A DNA stretch of 64,000 nucleotides from Pseudohongiella sp. O18 (lineage in GTDB: Bacteria; Pseudomonadota; Gammaproteobacteria; Pseudomonadales; Pseudohongiellaceae), in assembly GCF_021729085.1 (NCBI RefSeq), contig NZ_JAJSAR010000002.1, forward strand, positions 992,001 to 1,056,000, in the 5' to 3' direction. The notes beneath the pieces are model-generated. The model had not been told where the DNA came from. It made no database searches and saw only the letters and a program-made list of their open reading frames with translations. The position numbers and the translations under genes were made by a program. This document shows, piece after piece, positions 1 through 8,406 of this stretch (positions are counted from its first letter, which is position 1; every line of letters starts with the position of its first letter).

Positions 1-67
1 GAATACAGGCGGATTACTGTCACTTTGACGGGAAATTGACGCGCCAACCGCCATGGACGGCGGGAAT

Positions 68-94
68 GCAGGTTTTGCAGGAGCAAAAACCTGC
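68..94. repeat. Short palindromic (REP-like) hairpin
   Basis: The arms GCAGGTTTTGC (68-78) and GCAAAAACCTGC (83-94) are complementary apart from one extra A and are separated by AGGA. A CCATGG-containing stretch precedes the hairpin. It lies outside any supported gene. It looks like a dispersed REP-type palindrome, but only one copy is in the window. Confidence 0.5.
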
Positions 95-125
95 GGCGCG
101 TATGTGTACATTTAGACAACGGTCC

Positions 126-300
126 GGGAGGTGGGTATCAGGGCTCGCCCGGAGCGCATCCTTTCACCTGTCACCCGGCGGGGGGGAACTCGACCTCGCG
201 GCAACGCCGCTCGGGACTCGGACAGTCCCGCCCGCTGATCGGGTGACAGGCAAAAGGATAAGCGCGCTCTTTATTGGGCGAGCCCTGATACCCACCTCCC
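126..300. repeat. 175-bp snap-back inverted-repeat element
   Basis: The outer arms 126-150 and 276-300 are perfect 25-bp inverted repeats. Inside them the complementarity continues imperfectly: GAGCGC, ATCCTTT and CCTGTCACCCG on the left match their complements on the right between about 240 and 268. The whole element can therefore fold into one long hairpin. It encodes no recognisable protein, and the open frame running through 36-365 looks like chance. The structure resembles a MITE or another non-autonomous mobile repeat. No target-site duplication was established. The rest of 1-368 holds nothing else I can support. Confidence 0.7.
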
Positions 301-368
301 TACCCTTGTGCCGAATTCAAACACGGTCGCCGGATGCGTTACAAAGAGGAGCGATGATGCGCTGAAGC

Positions 369-1811
369 TCAGCACTCGCTCAAACTGATCGGGATATTGA
401 CTGCGAGGCCGGCTTCGGATGTTTCCTTGTATTTGTCACTCATGTCGGCGGCTGTCTGCCACATGGTGCTGATGACCGCATCGAGTGACACTTTGGCCTT
501 GGCGGGGTCGCCGAATAGCGCGAGCTGTGAGGCGGTGACGGCCTTTACGGCGCCCATGGCGTTGCGCTCGATGCAGGGAATCTGTACCAGTCCGCCGACG
601 GGGTCACAGGTCAGGCCCAGGTGGTGCTCCATGGCTATCTCGGCGGCCATGGTGACCTGGTCGACACTGCCGCCACGGCAGGCGGTCAGTCCCGCAGCCG
701 CCATGGCAGACGACACGCCAATCTCGGCCTGGCAGCCACCCATGGCTGCAGAAATTGTTGCGCGCTTTTTGAACAGGCAGCCGATCTCTGAGGCGGTCAA
801 CAGGAATTGCATGATGACATCGTCGTCAGGCTGCTCCTGTTCAAACACCAGCAGGTACCAGAGGACGGCGGGAATCACACCTGCCGCGCCATTGGTTGGT
901 GCCGTGACCACGCGGCCAAAAGCCGCGTTTTCTTCGTTGACGGCCAGCGCGAAGCAGCTCAGCCAGTCAAGCGCATGAGAGAAACCCGTGCCCGAATTGC
1001 GGATAGCATCGCGCCAGGTCTCGATGGTGTAATCAAGGTCATTATCGAGCAGTCGGCGGTTGAAGGCTGGCGCGCGGCGAGTCACCTGCAAATCCCCCGG
1101 CAGCTCGCCATCAGTATGGCAGCCCCGATACAGACACTCATACATGGTCTGCCAGATTTTCAGCACCGCCCGACGCGTTTCGCTGGCGTCGCGCCAGGCC
1201 AGCTCGTTTTTCTCGACCACGCCAGCGATCGACAGACCGGTCTCCCTGCACCAGCGTGTCAGATCAGCTGCGGTGTTAATCGGGTACGGCAGCTCAACAA
1301 AATCCACAGCACTGACGCCCAGCTCATCCTGACGACTGACAAAACCGCCACCTATCGAGAAATACACCGCCTGATATTCATCACCATCCTTATACTGCAC
1401 CTCAAAACGCATGCCATTGGGGTGTTCAGGCAAAGACTCAGCGGGACAAAAAAGCAGGCACGATTCCGGATCAAAGGACAGCAACACCTCATCATTCAGC
1501 CGGATCTCTTTCTGCTGGCGAATCGCCTTGACGGTCTCAGCCAGCCGATCGGTCGGAAAGCTCACAGGGTCAGCACCCGTCAAACCCATCATGATGGCCA
1601 GATCTGTGCCATGGCCCTTCCCGGTCTTCGCCAGCGAGCCATACAGACAGACACGTAGCGACTTCAACTCACGTTCAAGATCTAGCCCCGCCACAAACCG
1701 CTGCGCCGCCCGCCACGGCCCCAGCGTATGAGAACTACTCGGCCCAACGCCGATCTTGAACATATCAAGAACCGACAAAGACTCCCGACCCGATTCCGAC
1801 CGACGAGACAT
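369..1811 (-). CDS. sdaA: L-serine ammonia-lyase (L-serine dehydratase), single-chain iron-sulfur type
   Basis: Deaminates L-serine to pyruvate and ammonia in the cytoplasm using a [4Fe-4S] cluster. The protein has about 480 residues against roughly 455 for E. coli SdaA. The family motif GPSSSHT is at residues 23-29. A serine-dehydratase beta domain occupies the N-terminal part and the alpha domain the C-terminal part. Cysteines in EIGCLF, GGCQAE and IPCIER are the expected cluster ligands. The reading frame is open further upstream, but the ATG at 1811 has a strong AAGGAGG site just before it and starts close to the family N-terminus. The leader upstream contains the covarying hairpins described separately. 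No operon partner is seen. Confidence 0.93.
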   Translation of the reverse strand: MSRRSESGRESLSVLDMFKIGVGPSSSHTLGPWRAAQRFVAGLDLERELKSLRVCLYGSLAKTGKGHGTDLAIMMGLTGADPVSFPTDRLAETVKAIRQQKEIRLNDEVLLSFDPESCLLFCPAESLPEHPNGMRFEVQYKDGDEYQAVYFSIGGGFVSRQDELGVSAVDFVELPYPINTAADLTRWCRETGLSIAGVVEKNELAWRDASETRRAVLKIWQTMYECLYRGCHTDGELPGDLQVTRRAPAFNRRLLDNDLDYTIETWRDAIRNSGTGFSHALDWLSCFALAVNEENAAFGRVVTAPTNGAAGVIPAVLWYLLVFEQEQPDDDVIMQFLLTASEIGCLFKKRATISAAMGGCQAEIGVSSAMAAAGLTACRGGSVDQVTMAAEIAMEHHLGLTCDPVGGLVQIPCIERNAMGAVKAVTASQLALFGDPAKAKVSLDAVISTMWQTAADMSDKYKETSEAGLAVNIPISLSEC

Positions 1812-1951
1812 AACCCCTCCTTCCAAACCAGAACCAACCGCGCCCTGAACTCGGCACAAAGCCCAATGGAGGCGCCCCGCTGACCCAAATCAACACCGCC
1901 GCGAGCTGGAAGCTTCAGTAGTAGCAGCGACGCCGCACTTAGCTCAATCGA

Positions 1952-2019
1952 GGCCTCGGGGATCGGGTGGCAAGGAGCGAGGAAAACCTGACGAGGACTG
2001 CCACCCGAGTTCCGAGGCC
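1952..2019 (+). other. Structured hairpin, copy A (candidate RNA or folded-DNA element)
   Basis: The outer helix pairs 1952-1959 (GGCCTCGG) with 2012-2019. A 4x4 internal loop follows, then an inner helix pairing 1964-1972 (CGGGTGGCA) with 1999-2007. The 26-nt apical region 1973-1998 contains CGAG (1978-1981) facing CGAG (1992-1995). These can form C-G, tandem G.A/A.G and G-C pairs around a ten-base loop. Copy B at 2184-2251 has the same size and architecture with different helix bases. The plus-strand assignment rests on a T.G pair in copy B that would be A.C on the other strand. Confidence 0.65.
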
Positions 2020-2183
2020 GGAAGCGAACAGTTTAGGGCCCGACCAGACGCGGCACAACGCTCAATCGAGTCGCCCCGCTGACCTCCCCCAACACCGCCG
2101 CACGCTGGAAGTAGCAGTTATAGCAGCGACGCCGCACGCAGATCAATCGAGGCCTCGGGAACAGAAGTACAAGATTAAATCGA

Positions 2184-2251
2184 GGCGTCGGGAGTAGCGG
2201 GAAAAGGAGCGACGAAAACCTGAGGAGGACTTTCCCGCTGATTCCGGCGCC
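2184..2251 (+). other. Structured hairpin, copy B (candidate RNA or folded-DNA element)
   Basis: The outer helix pairs 2184-2191 (GGCGTCGG) with 2244-2251. The 4x4 internal loop and the inner helix 2196-2204 (AGCGGGAAA) with 2231-2239 match copy A in length. The 26-nt apical region 2205-2230 differs from copy A at only two bases, C2213 and G2224, which replace G1981 and C1992 and keep a pair. Five of the nine inner base pairs differ between copies and every one remains complementary. Confidence 0.65.
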
Positions 2252-2338
2252 GGACGCGCTGAAGCTTTGCACTACCACTGAAGTCCCGAGGCCGGAAGCG
2301 CTGAGGTAAAACGCGTCGCGACAATCAATTAACAGGTC

Positions 2339-2908
2339 TCAAGCGCGCGGCGGAGTTACCCCCGTTTGACCCATGTATTTTCCACCACGCTGCTTATAAG
2401 TCACCTCACACTGCTCATCCGACTGATAGAACAGCATCTGCGCGACGCCTTCGTTAGCGTAGATCTTGGCGGGCAGCGGCGTGGTGTTGGAGAATTCCAG
2501 CGTGACGTGGCCTTCCCACTCCGGTTCCAGCGGCGTCACGTTGACTATGATGCCGCAGCGCGCGTAGGTGGATTTGCCCAGGCAGACGGTCAGCACGTCC
2601 GATGGAATACGGAAGTACTCCACAGTGCGGGCCAGCGCAAAGGAGTTGGGCGGGATGATGCAGTATGGCTCGTCGATGGAGACAAAACTGGTTTCATCGA
2701 AGTTTTTCGGATCGACCACGCTGGTGGTGTGCACGTTGGTAAATATCTTGAACTCGGAGGCGCAGCGCACATCGTAGCCGTAACTGGAGGTACCGTAGGA
2801 GATCACCTTGCCGCCATCGACATAACGCACCTGCCCCGGCTCGAACGGTTCGATCATGCCGTGTTCCTGAGCCATTTTACGAATCCATTTGTCTGACTTG
2901 ATGCTCAT
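2339..2908 (-). CDS. dcd: dCTP deaminase
   Basis: Deaminates dCTP to dUTP, feeding dTMP synthesis in the cytoplasm. The 189-residue length matches the gammaproteobacterial family (188-193). Diagnostic segments are [17 protein letters not shown] and [14 protein letters not shown]. The glutamate in the last segment is the catalytic one of the family. The ATG at 2908 begins [13 protein letters not shown], the typical Dcd start. It lies 27 bp downstream of the stop of the HtrA-like protease gene on the same strand, so the two may be co-transcribed. Nothing unusual is seen. Confidence 0.95.
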   Translation of the reverse strand: MSIKSDKWIRKMAQEHGMIEPFEPGQVRYVDGGKVISYGTSSYGYDVRCASEFKIFTNVHTTSVVDPKNFDETSFVSIDEPYCIIPPNSFALARTVEYFRIPSDVLTVCLGKSTYARCGIIVNVTPLEPEWEGHVTLEFSNTTPLPAKIYANEGVAQMLFYQSDEQCEVTYKQRGGKYMGQTGVTPPRA

Positions 2909-2935
2909 ACTGCGGGTAAACTCCTGCGGTTGGTG

Positions 2936-4483
2936 TCATTCTTCATGTTGGGCCAGCGCGGACTGATCAAACAGCCCTTCGGAATAGCTGGCGGGAATAC
3001 GATAGCGTTCCAGTATTTCGGCTTCCGAGTCACGCGCCTGCTGGTGGTCAACCACCATCTGGAAACCCGACTCTGCCTCAAAGACCACATAAGGTTCCTC
3101 GTTGTTGCGCAGCAGGCGGGCAAACTCGGCAAAATCGCGGATTGGCTCGCCATTGACAGACTCTACGATCACATTTCGCACATCGTGATAGCCCAGATTG
3201 ACGTCGGCAGCCAGCACCTGCAAAGCCACGATCACCTCCCGTTTCTCAGGCGAGGACCACTGGCTGCGCGCATGCAGCAGATTGACCGGCGCTGTGCGCG
3301 TCCAGTCGCTGCCCCAGCGCTTGATCAGATTCATATTCAGTGGCACAAACACAATGCCGCCATAGATATAGTAGTCTGGAATCGCATCGAATTCTTCGGA
3401 GCGCACCAGGCTGTAGCTCTGCTGGCGGCGCTGCGCGGTCAGGTCAACATCCATGGCCACACCCTGACGCGCAATGCGCAGCGGCACGGTATCGCCAATC
3501 TGTTTAACGTCGATCGCATGTTTATAGTTGGTTTGCAGGTCGCGATTCAGACGGATGCTGCTGTCGCCAGCCACTTCGTAACCATCAATCGACAGCAGCA
3601 CATCATTGGCCTTCAGCAGACCGTCAGCGGGTGAATCCTCAAAGACCTTGATCACCAGTACACCGGTCTCATCCTCCTCCAGTCCGTATCGGGCCTTGGC
3701 AGCCGGGCTTTCCAGATCCTGGGTGCGGAAACCCAGATCGGGGAAACCGTCAAACTGACCATCACTGGCATCAGTCAGCATATGACGCACGATGTCGGTG
3801 GGTACAAAATAACCCAGCGCCTCTGTGCGTCCGCCACCGGCCGACTGCATTACCACACCGACAATCTCACCGTCGGCGATCACGGGACCACCGCTATTGC
3901 CAGGATTGATGGCTGCATCGATCTGCCCGGCCAGCAGAAACTCACCGGAATGCGCGTAAACCTGCTGCTCCACGCGGGACAGCACGCCTTTGGTCACACT
4001 GAGGGTGCGACCACCTATGGGGTAGCCGAATACCAGCACTTCGGTATTGGGGTCAGGCAGGTCGCCAATTTCCAGTGGCGGCGCATCGTCAAAGAAGCCG
4101 GGCTCTTCGACCTGAATCAGGGCCAGGTCTGAGGAATGGGAGACAAATTCAACGCGCGCCAGGTAACGGCGGGGATCACTGTTCTTCTGCACCTGCACGT
4201 AACTGGCGTTAGCCACTACATGCGCATTGGTCAGAATGCGGTTGCCTTCAATGACCGCACCCGAGCCGCTGCTCTGGTTGGGGTTCATCAAACGCCAGGG
4301 GGTGAAATAGTCGGGATCGGCCGTCGTCGTGTAGATTTTGACAATCGAGTCTTCAATTTCGCGTATTTCGTCACTGGTCTGTGCGTTGGCAGCACCGCCG
4401 GTCAGGATCAACAGGCAACTGGCGACCAACACTGCAGAGAGCAACAACCATCGCCGGGTGGCGACCAGGCCTGCTGCAGTCAT
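2936..4483 (-). CDS. Secreted HtrA/DegP-like serine protease with C-terminal PDZ-like regions
   Basis: A periplasmic trypsin-fold protease of 515 residues. An N-terminal hydrophobic signal sequence (about residues 12-34, ending AANA) is followed by the S1C protease domain. The catalytic triad is visible as H88 in TNAHVV, D119 in SSDLAL and S197 in PGNSGGP. A PDZ-like region follows (about 255-345, with DSPADGLLKANDVLLSIDGY). A long C-terminal part of about 170 residues probably contains a second degenerate PDZ. It is longer than DegP or DegS and has the layout of the less studied 'trypsin-like peptidase with PDZ' group. The substrate is unknown. It sits between metG and dcd on the same strand. 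Confidence 0.85.
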   Translation of the reverse strand: MTAAGLVATRRWLLLSAVLVASCLLILTGGAANAQTSDEIREIEDSIVKIYTTTADPDYFTPWRLMNPNQSSGSGAVIEGNRILTNAHVVANASYVQVQKNSDPRRYLARVEFVSHSSDLALIQVEEPGFFDDAPPLEIGDLPDPNTEVLVFGYPIGGRTLSVTKGVLSRVEQQVYAHSGEFLLAGQIDAAINPGNSGGPVIADGEIVGVVMQSAGGGRTEALGYFVPTDIVRHMLTDASDGQFDGFPDLGFRTQDLESPAAKARYGLEEDETGVLVIKVFEDSPADGLLKANDVLLSIDGYEVAGDSSIRLNRDLQTNYKHAIDVKQIGDTVPLRIARQGVAMDVDLTAQRRQQSYSLVRSEEFDAIPDYYIYGGIVFVPLNMNLIKRWGSDWTRTAPVNLLHARSQWSSPEKREVIVALQVLAADVNLGYHDVRNVIVESVNGEPIRDFAEFARLLRNNEEPYVVFEAESGFQMVVDHQQARDSEAEILERYRIPASYSEGLFDQSALAQHEE

Positions 4484-4630
4484 TGGGTGTCCTCTTGTTT
4501 TGCTTCTTTTATTATTCGGGTGGTACAGATGACCGAGTAAACCCGAAAAATTGTGCCGCCGTCAAATCCTGTTTGTGCCAGGCAGGCGTTATCCGTCCCC
4601 GGAGTCACCCTGCCTGAGCGCTCCGTCTGG

Positions 4631-6727
4631 TTAAACGATGCGCATCCCCGGCTGGGCGCCACTGTCCGGGCTAAGCAGGTAAATATCCTTGCCGCCCGGG
4701 CCTGCCGCCAGCACCATACCCTCCGACAGGCCGAACTTCATCTTGCGTGGTTTCAGGTTGGCCACCAGCACGGTCAGCCGGCCTTCCAGGTCCTCTGGTT
4801 TATAGGCTGAGCGGATACCCGAGAACACATTGCGTACCACCATCTCACCATTGGCATCAGGGCCCAGCTCCAGGGTCAACTGCAGCAGTTTGTCGGCACC
4901 TTCCACGTAAGCTGCCTTGCTGATGCGTGCCACGCGCAGATCTACCTTGATGAAATCGTTAAAGTCGATCTCATCGGCGATGGGCTCTTTTGCCAGCTGG
5001 CTGTCTTCAATCGCTTTCGCGGACGCTGCTGTGTCAGCGCCTGGCTGATCGACAGGCGCAGCCGTCAGCTTGCGGGTCTCAGCGGCCTCGGTACGAGACG
5101 CCTCCAGCAAGGCTTCAACCTGCGCCATCTCGGCACGTTTCATCAGCGGCTGGAAGGGATTAAGCTGATGACCATTCAGCAATTCTCTGGCATCAGCCCA
5201 GCTCAGCTCGCCAGCATTCAGAAAGGCCTCGGCGCGCTCAGCCATGGCCGGCAGCACGGGCTTCAGATAAATCATCAGCAGACGGAACAGATTGATGCCG
5301 GTGGAGCAGATGGCCTGCACGGCCGGGTCCTGCGGGTTCTGTTTGGCCAGCACCCAGGGCTGCTTTTCGGCGATGTACTGGTTGGCCTTGTCAGCCAGCT
5401 CCATGATTCGGCGCACCGCCCGACTGTACTCGCGCTGCTCGTAAAAAGCGGCAATCTCTTCTGCGGCGCCCTGCGCTTCCGCCACCAGTTCCGGATTGGA
5501 AACGGCCTGCGCCAGATTTCCGTCAAACCCCTTGGTGATGAAACCAGCACAGCGGCTGGCAATATTGACCAGCTTGCCCACCAGGTCGCTGTTCACCTTG
5601 CTGACAAAGTCCTCCAGGTTCAGGTCCAGGTCGTCCACACCGCTGCCCAGCCGCGAGGCCAGGAAATAGCGCAGATACTCCGGATCCAGGTGCTGAAGAT
5701 AGGTATCGGCATTGATGAAGGTCCCGCGCGACTTGGACATTTTTTTGCCGTTTACGGTGACAAAACCATGCGCGAAGACCGCAGTAGGCGTGCGATAGCC
5801 GGCATCGGACAGCATGGCTGGCCAGAACAGCGCGTGGAAGTTGATGATGTCCTTGCCGATAAAATGATACAGCTCGGCGTCGCTGCCCGGCTTCCAGTAC
5901 GCGTCAAAGTCCACGCCGGTGCGCTCACAATAGTTCTTGAAGCTGGCCATGTAACCAATCGGCGCATCCAGCCAGACGTAAAAATACTTGCCGGGTGCAT
6001 CCGGAATCTCAAATCCAAAATACGGCGCATCGCGGCTGATATCCCACTCCTGCAACCCGCCTTCCAGCCACTCGGCCAGCTTGTTGGCCACCTGCTCCTG
6101 CAGCGTGCCACTACGGGTCCAGCTCTTCAGGAACTCGGTGAACTCAGGCAGTTTAAAGAAATAGTGCTCTGAGTCCTTTTCAACAGGCGTTGCGCCAGAC
6201 AGTGTCGAGCGCGGGTTGATCAGCTCTGCCGGGCTGTAGGTTGCACCACAGGCCTCGCAGTTGTCGCCGTACTGATCGTCGGCCTTGCACTTGGGACAGG
6301 TGCCTTTAACAAAGCGATCAGCCAGAAACAGGCCTTTCTCAGGATCATAAAGCTGACGGATGGATCGTGTGGCAATGCGCCCGTTGTCACGCAGGGCTCG
6401 ATAAATCACCTCGGAATAGTGACGATTTTCCGGCGAATGGGTGGAGTGATAATTATCAAAGCCGATGCGGAAGCCATCGTAGGAGGCTTTGTGCTCAGCA
6501 CGCACCCGGTCAATCAGCTGTTCTGCGGTGATGCCCTCATTCTCGGCCCGCAACATGATGGCGGTGCCATGTGCATCGTCAGCACAGACATAGACGCAAT
6601 CGTGACCACGCATCTTCTGAAACCGTACCCAGATATCAGTCTGAACGGCTTCCAGCATATGCCCCAGATGAATTGGTCCATTGGCATAGGGCAAGGCGCT
6701 GGTAACAAGAATTTTGCGTTTGGTCAC
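4631..6727 (-). CDS. metG: Methionyl-tRNA synthetase
   Basis: Charges tRNA-Met with methionine. The 698-residue protein has the class I signature PIHLGHM (residues 18-24) and the KMSKS loop GKKMSKSRG (about 333). A zinc knuckle is visible as CPKC..CEAC near 145-160. A C-terminal tRNA-binding (EMAP/Trbp111-like) domain starts around residue 598 ([12 protein letters not shown]), giving the long dimeric form as in E. coli. The start is GTG at 6727, preceded by AAGGA. The rubredoxin gene ends 36 bp upstream on the same strand. Confidence 0.96.
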   Translation of the reverse strand: MTKRKILVTSALPYANGPIHLGHMLEAVQTDIWVRFQKMRGHDCVYVCADDAHGTAIMLRAENEGITAEQLIDRVRAEHKASYDGFRIGFDNYHSTHSPENRHYSEVIYRALRDNGRIATRSIRQLYDPEKGLFLADRFVKGTCPKCKADDQYGDNCEACGATYSPAELINPRSTLSGATPVEKDSEHYFFKLPEFTEFLKSWTRSGTLQEQVANKLAEWLEGGLQEWDISRDAPYFGFEIPDAPGKYFYVWLDAPIGYMASFKNYCERTGVDFDAYWKPGSDAELYHFIGKDIINFHALFWPAMLSDAGYRTPTAVFAHGFVTVNGKKMSKSRGTFINADTYLQHLDPEYLRYFLASRLGSGVDDLDLNLEDFVSKVNSDLVGKLVNIASRCAGFITKGFDGNLAQAVSNPELVAEAQGAAEEIAAFYEQREYSRAVRRIMELADKANQYIAEKQPWVLAKQNPQDPAVQAICSTGINLFRLLMIYLKPVLPAMAERAEAFLNAGELSWADARELLNGHQLNPFQPLMKRAEMAQVEALLEASRTEAAETRKLTAAPVDQPGADTAASAKAIEDSQLAKEPIADEIDFNDFIKVDLRVARISKAAYVEGADKLLQLTLELGPDANGEMVVRNVFSGIRSAYKPEDLEGRLTVLVANLKPRKMKFGLSEGMVLAAGPGGKDIYLLSPDSGAQPGMRIV

Positions 6728-6763
6728 GGGTGGGGTCCTTGGAATCTGGTATCAGGGGTAAAT

Positions 6764-6928
6764 TTAAATCTCGATCATCTCAAAGTCTTCTTTGCCGACG
6801 CCGCACTCAGGGCACATCCAGTCATCCGGGACGTCCTCCCAGGCAGTGCCCGGCTCAATGCCGTCATCCGGCCAGCCTTCGGCTTCGTCATAAATAAGGC
6901 CACAAACAATACATTGCCACTTCTTCAC
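6764..6928 (-). CDS. Rubredoxin
   Basis: A 54-residue electron-transfer protein with one mononuclear iron bound by four cysteines. The two knuckles are visible as CIVCG near the N-terminus and CPECG near the C-terminus. Between them is the rubredoxin core [12 protein letters not shown], with [16 protein letters not shown] leading into the second knuckle. The start is GTG at 6928 with a GAGGA site about seven bases upstream. In the family it passes electrons to alkane hydroxylases or reductive detoxification enzymes. No such partner is adjacent here. It lies just upstream of metG and is divergent from the rnfB-like gene. Confidence 0.93.
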   Translation of the reverse strand: MKKWQCIVCGLIYDEAEGWPDDGIEPGTAWEDVPDDWMCPECGVGKEDFEMIEI

Positions 6929-7012
6929 AGCGTTTCCTCAGTGTCATTCCGGGGTGCAGATGATACTGGATCGCAGCGCTGGCGGCAAAAGGGTGTGGTA
7001 AACTTCGCGCCC

Positions 7013-7684
7013 ATGGAACAGACCTCACTGACAGACCGGATCAACGCCGCCCTCCCCCAGACCCAGTGCACAAAATGCGGGTACCAGGGCTGTCGTCCTT
7101 ATGCCGAAGCCATCGCGGCAGGCGAGGCGATCAATCGATGCCCGCCGGGAGGCCCACAGACCATCACCGTCCTGGCTGAAATAACCGGACAGCCAGCTCA
7201 GCCCCTGAATCCGGAAGTCGGCCAGCACGTGCCGCTGCAGCGCGCTGTGATCCGCGAAGACGAATGTATTGGCTGTACCAAATGCATTACGGCCTGCCCG
7301 GTGGACGCCATCGTCGGCGCGGCCAAACTGATGCACACCGTGATCGCCAGCGATTGCACCGGCTGCGATCTGTGTGTCGAGCCCTGTCCGGTCGACTGTA
7401 TCGACATGATTACCGTCGGCACCGAAATCGAACCACCGAGTCGTGCGCAGGCGCAGGAATGGCAACTACGCTACGAGCAGCGCAAGGCGCGACTGATACG
7501 CGAAGCCGATGCACACGAGGCACGTCGTCAACTGCGTCTGCAGGAAAAACTGGCGACGCTGGACCGCGGTGAACAGCTGCAGAAAGACAGCATCGTCAAT
7601 TCGCCCTGGGCCAAGTCTCCCGAACAGCTGCGCGCCGAGATCATGGCGGCCGTGGCACGCAAAAAAGGAGGTAAAGGGGACTGA
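7013..7684 (+). CDS. Solitary RnfB-like ferredoxin protein
   Basis: A 223-residue iron-sulfur protein related to subunit B of the Rnf/Rsx electron-transport complex. A 4Fe-4S domain (C19, C22, C27, C43 in CTKCGYQGC and RCPPGG) is followed by two ferredoxin motifs, [16 protein letters not shown] and [16 protein letters not shown]. The C-terminal tail of about 80 residues is charged and helical. It lacks the N-terminal membrane helix of true RnfB, and no rnfA, C, D, G or E gene is nearby. I chose the ATG at 7013 because the protein from there starts directly with the iron-sulfur domain, although the frame is open far upstream. The gene order metG, rnfB-like, nth recurs in related bacteria. Confidence 0.85.
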   Translation: MEQTSLTDRINAALPQTQCTKCGYQGCRPYAEAIAAGEAINRCPPGGPQTITVLAEITGQPAQPLNPEVGQHVPLQRAVIREDECIGCTKCITACPVDAIVGAAKLMHTVIASDCTGCDLCVEPCPVDCIDMITVGTEIEPPSRAQAQEWQLRYEQRKARLIREADAHEARRQLRLQEKLATLDRGEQLQKDSIVNSPWAKSPEQLRAEIMAAVARKKGGKGD

Positions 7685-7720
7685 GGGATTTAATAAGCTA
7701 AATCCCTCCGTCCCCTTTTA
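7683..7720. repeat. Hairpin plus shared AAAGGGGACGGAGGGA motif after rnfB-like gene
   Basis: A perfect 10-bp stem pairs GAGGGATTTA (7683-7692) with 7699-7708, starting inside the rnfB-like stop codon. On the plus strand a T-run follows (7716-7719). On the minus strand 7703-7720 reads TAAAAGGGGACGGAGGGA, nearly identical to a sequence starting at the ugd stop codon (19669). It may act as a terminator, but the shared motif suggests a dispersed repeat of the kind associated with REP/RAYT transposases. Confidence 0.55.
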
Positions 7721-7723
7721 GCG

Positions 7724-8359
7724 ATGAACAAACAGAAACGCACAGAAATATTCCAGCGACTGCGTGCCGAAAACCCCAATCCGACGACAGAGCTGGAATA
7801 CAGCAGCACCTTTGAACTGCTGATTGCGGTAATCCTTTCCGCACAGGCCACAGACGTCGGCGTCAACAAGGCCACCCGCAAGCTCTATCCGGTAGCCAAT
7901 ACACCCGAGGCGATTCTGGCGCTAGGCGTTGACGGCCTGAAGTCCTACATCAAGACAATCGGCCTGTTTAACACCAAAGCCGAGAATGTCATCAAGACCT
8001 GCCGCGCGCTGGTTGAAAAGCATCAGGGCATTGTGCCATCCACCCGAGAGGAACTGGAGGCACTGCCCGGCGTGGGCCGCAAGACCGCCAATGTGGTTCT
8101 CAATACTGCTTTTAAACAGCCGGCCATGGCGGTCGACACACACATTTTCCGCGTCTCCAACCGGACTGGCATCGCGCCCGGCAAAAACGTGCTGGAGGTG
8201 GAAAAGCGCCTGATTCGTCTGGTGCCCGCCGAATTTCTGCTGGATGCCCATCACTGGCTTATCCTGCATGGTCGCTATGTGTGCGTGGCACGCAAACCCC
8301 GTTGCGGTGCCTGTGTCATTTATGATCTTTGTGAGTACAAAAAGAAAACCGAAGTCTGA
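7724..8359 (+). CDS. nth: Endonuclease III (DNA glycosylase/AP lyase)
   Basis: Removes oxidised pyrimidines from DNA and cleaves at the resulting abasic site. At 211 residues it has exactly the E. coli length. The helix-hairpin-helix LPGVGRKTANVV carries the catalytic lysine K120, and VDTHIFRVSNR carries D138, both at E. coli positions. The C-terminal C-X6-C-X2-C-X5-C motif (CVARKPRCGACVIYDLC) binds a [4Fe-4S] cluster. It follows the rnfB-like gene by 39 bp and is probably in the same transcription unit unless the hairpin between them terminates. Confidence 0.96.
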   Translation: MNKQKRTEIFQRLRAENPNPTTELEYSSTFELLIAVILSAQATDVGVNKATRKLYPVANTPEAILALGVDGLKSYIKTIGLFNTKAENVIKTCRALVEKHQGIVPSTREELEALPGVGRKTANVVLNTAFKQPAMAVDTHIFRVSNRTGIAPGKNVLEVEKRLIRLVPAEFLLDAHHWLILHGRYVCVARKPRCGACVIYDLCEYKKKTEV

Positions 8360-8406
8360 TATTCTGCAACTGATCGGCCAAATTCACCCAGGGACTGCCC
8401 GCCAGT

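Larger units (their letters stand above)
1852..2300. repeat. Diverged tandem duplication in the sdaA-dcd gap
   Basis: A segment starting CGGCACAA..CAAT..CGCCCCGCTGACC at about 1852 recurs at about 2051. It includes AACACCGCCGC..GCTGGAAG (1891-1911 and 2090-2111) and TAGCAGCGACGCCGCAC..ATCGAGGCCTCGGG (1922-1960 and 2121-2159). The second copy carries extra bases (about 2160-2183) before its hairpin. A third fragment, CCCGAGGCCGGAAGCG, appears at 2284-2300. No credible protein is encoded. Each copy ends in one of the two structured hairpins listed next. The region lies between the sdaA start and the dcd stop, both on the minus strand. Confidence 0.7.

Noticed and set aside
126-300. Integron attC site
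   Set aside because: The element is strongly paired, but the expected core GTTRRRY/RYYYAAC ends are absent and no integrase or cassette array is nearby.
36-365. 109-codon plus-strand frame over the left inverted-repeat element
   Set aside because: It runs through both arms of the snap-back element, has no recognisable domain and no ribosome site.
1852-2338. Glycine riboswitch (a known tandem aptamer) upstream of sdaA
   Set aside because: The tandem arrangement and serine metabolism gene suggested it, but the conserved glycine-aptamer core sequences are not present on either strand.
4579-4616. CAGGCAGG/CCTGCCTG dyad downstream of metG
   Set aside because: The stem is perfect but short, with a 22-base loop and no T-run, so it is weak evidence for a terminator.
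5168-6172. 334-codon frame antisense to metG
   Set aside because: metG is a certain gene on the other strand and the antisense protein has no family features.
6419-7012. Upstream extension of the rnfB-like frame
   Set aside because: It runs antisense through metG and the rubredoxin gene. The protein from 7013 starts cleanly with the iron-sulfur domain.
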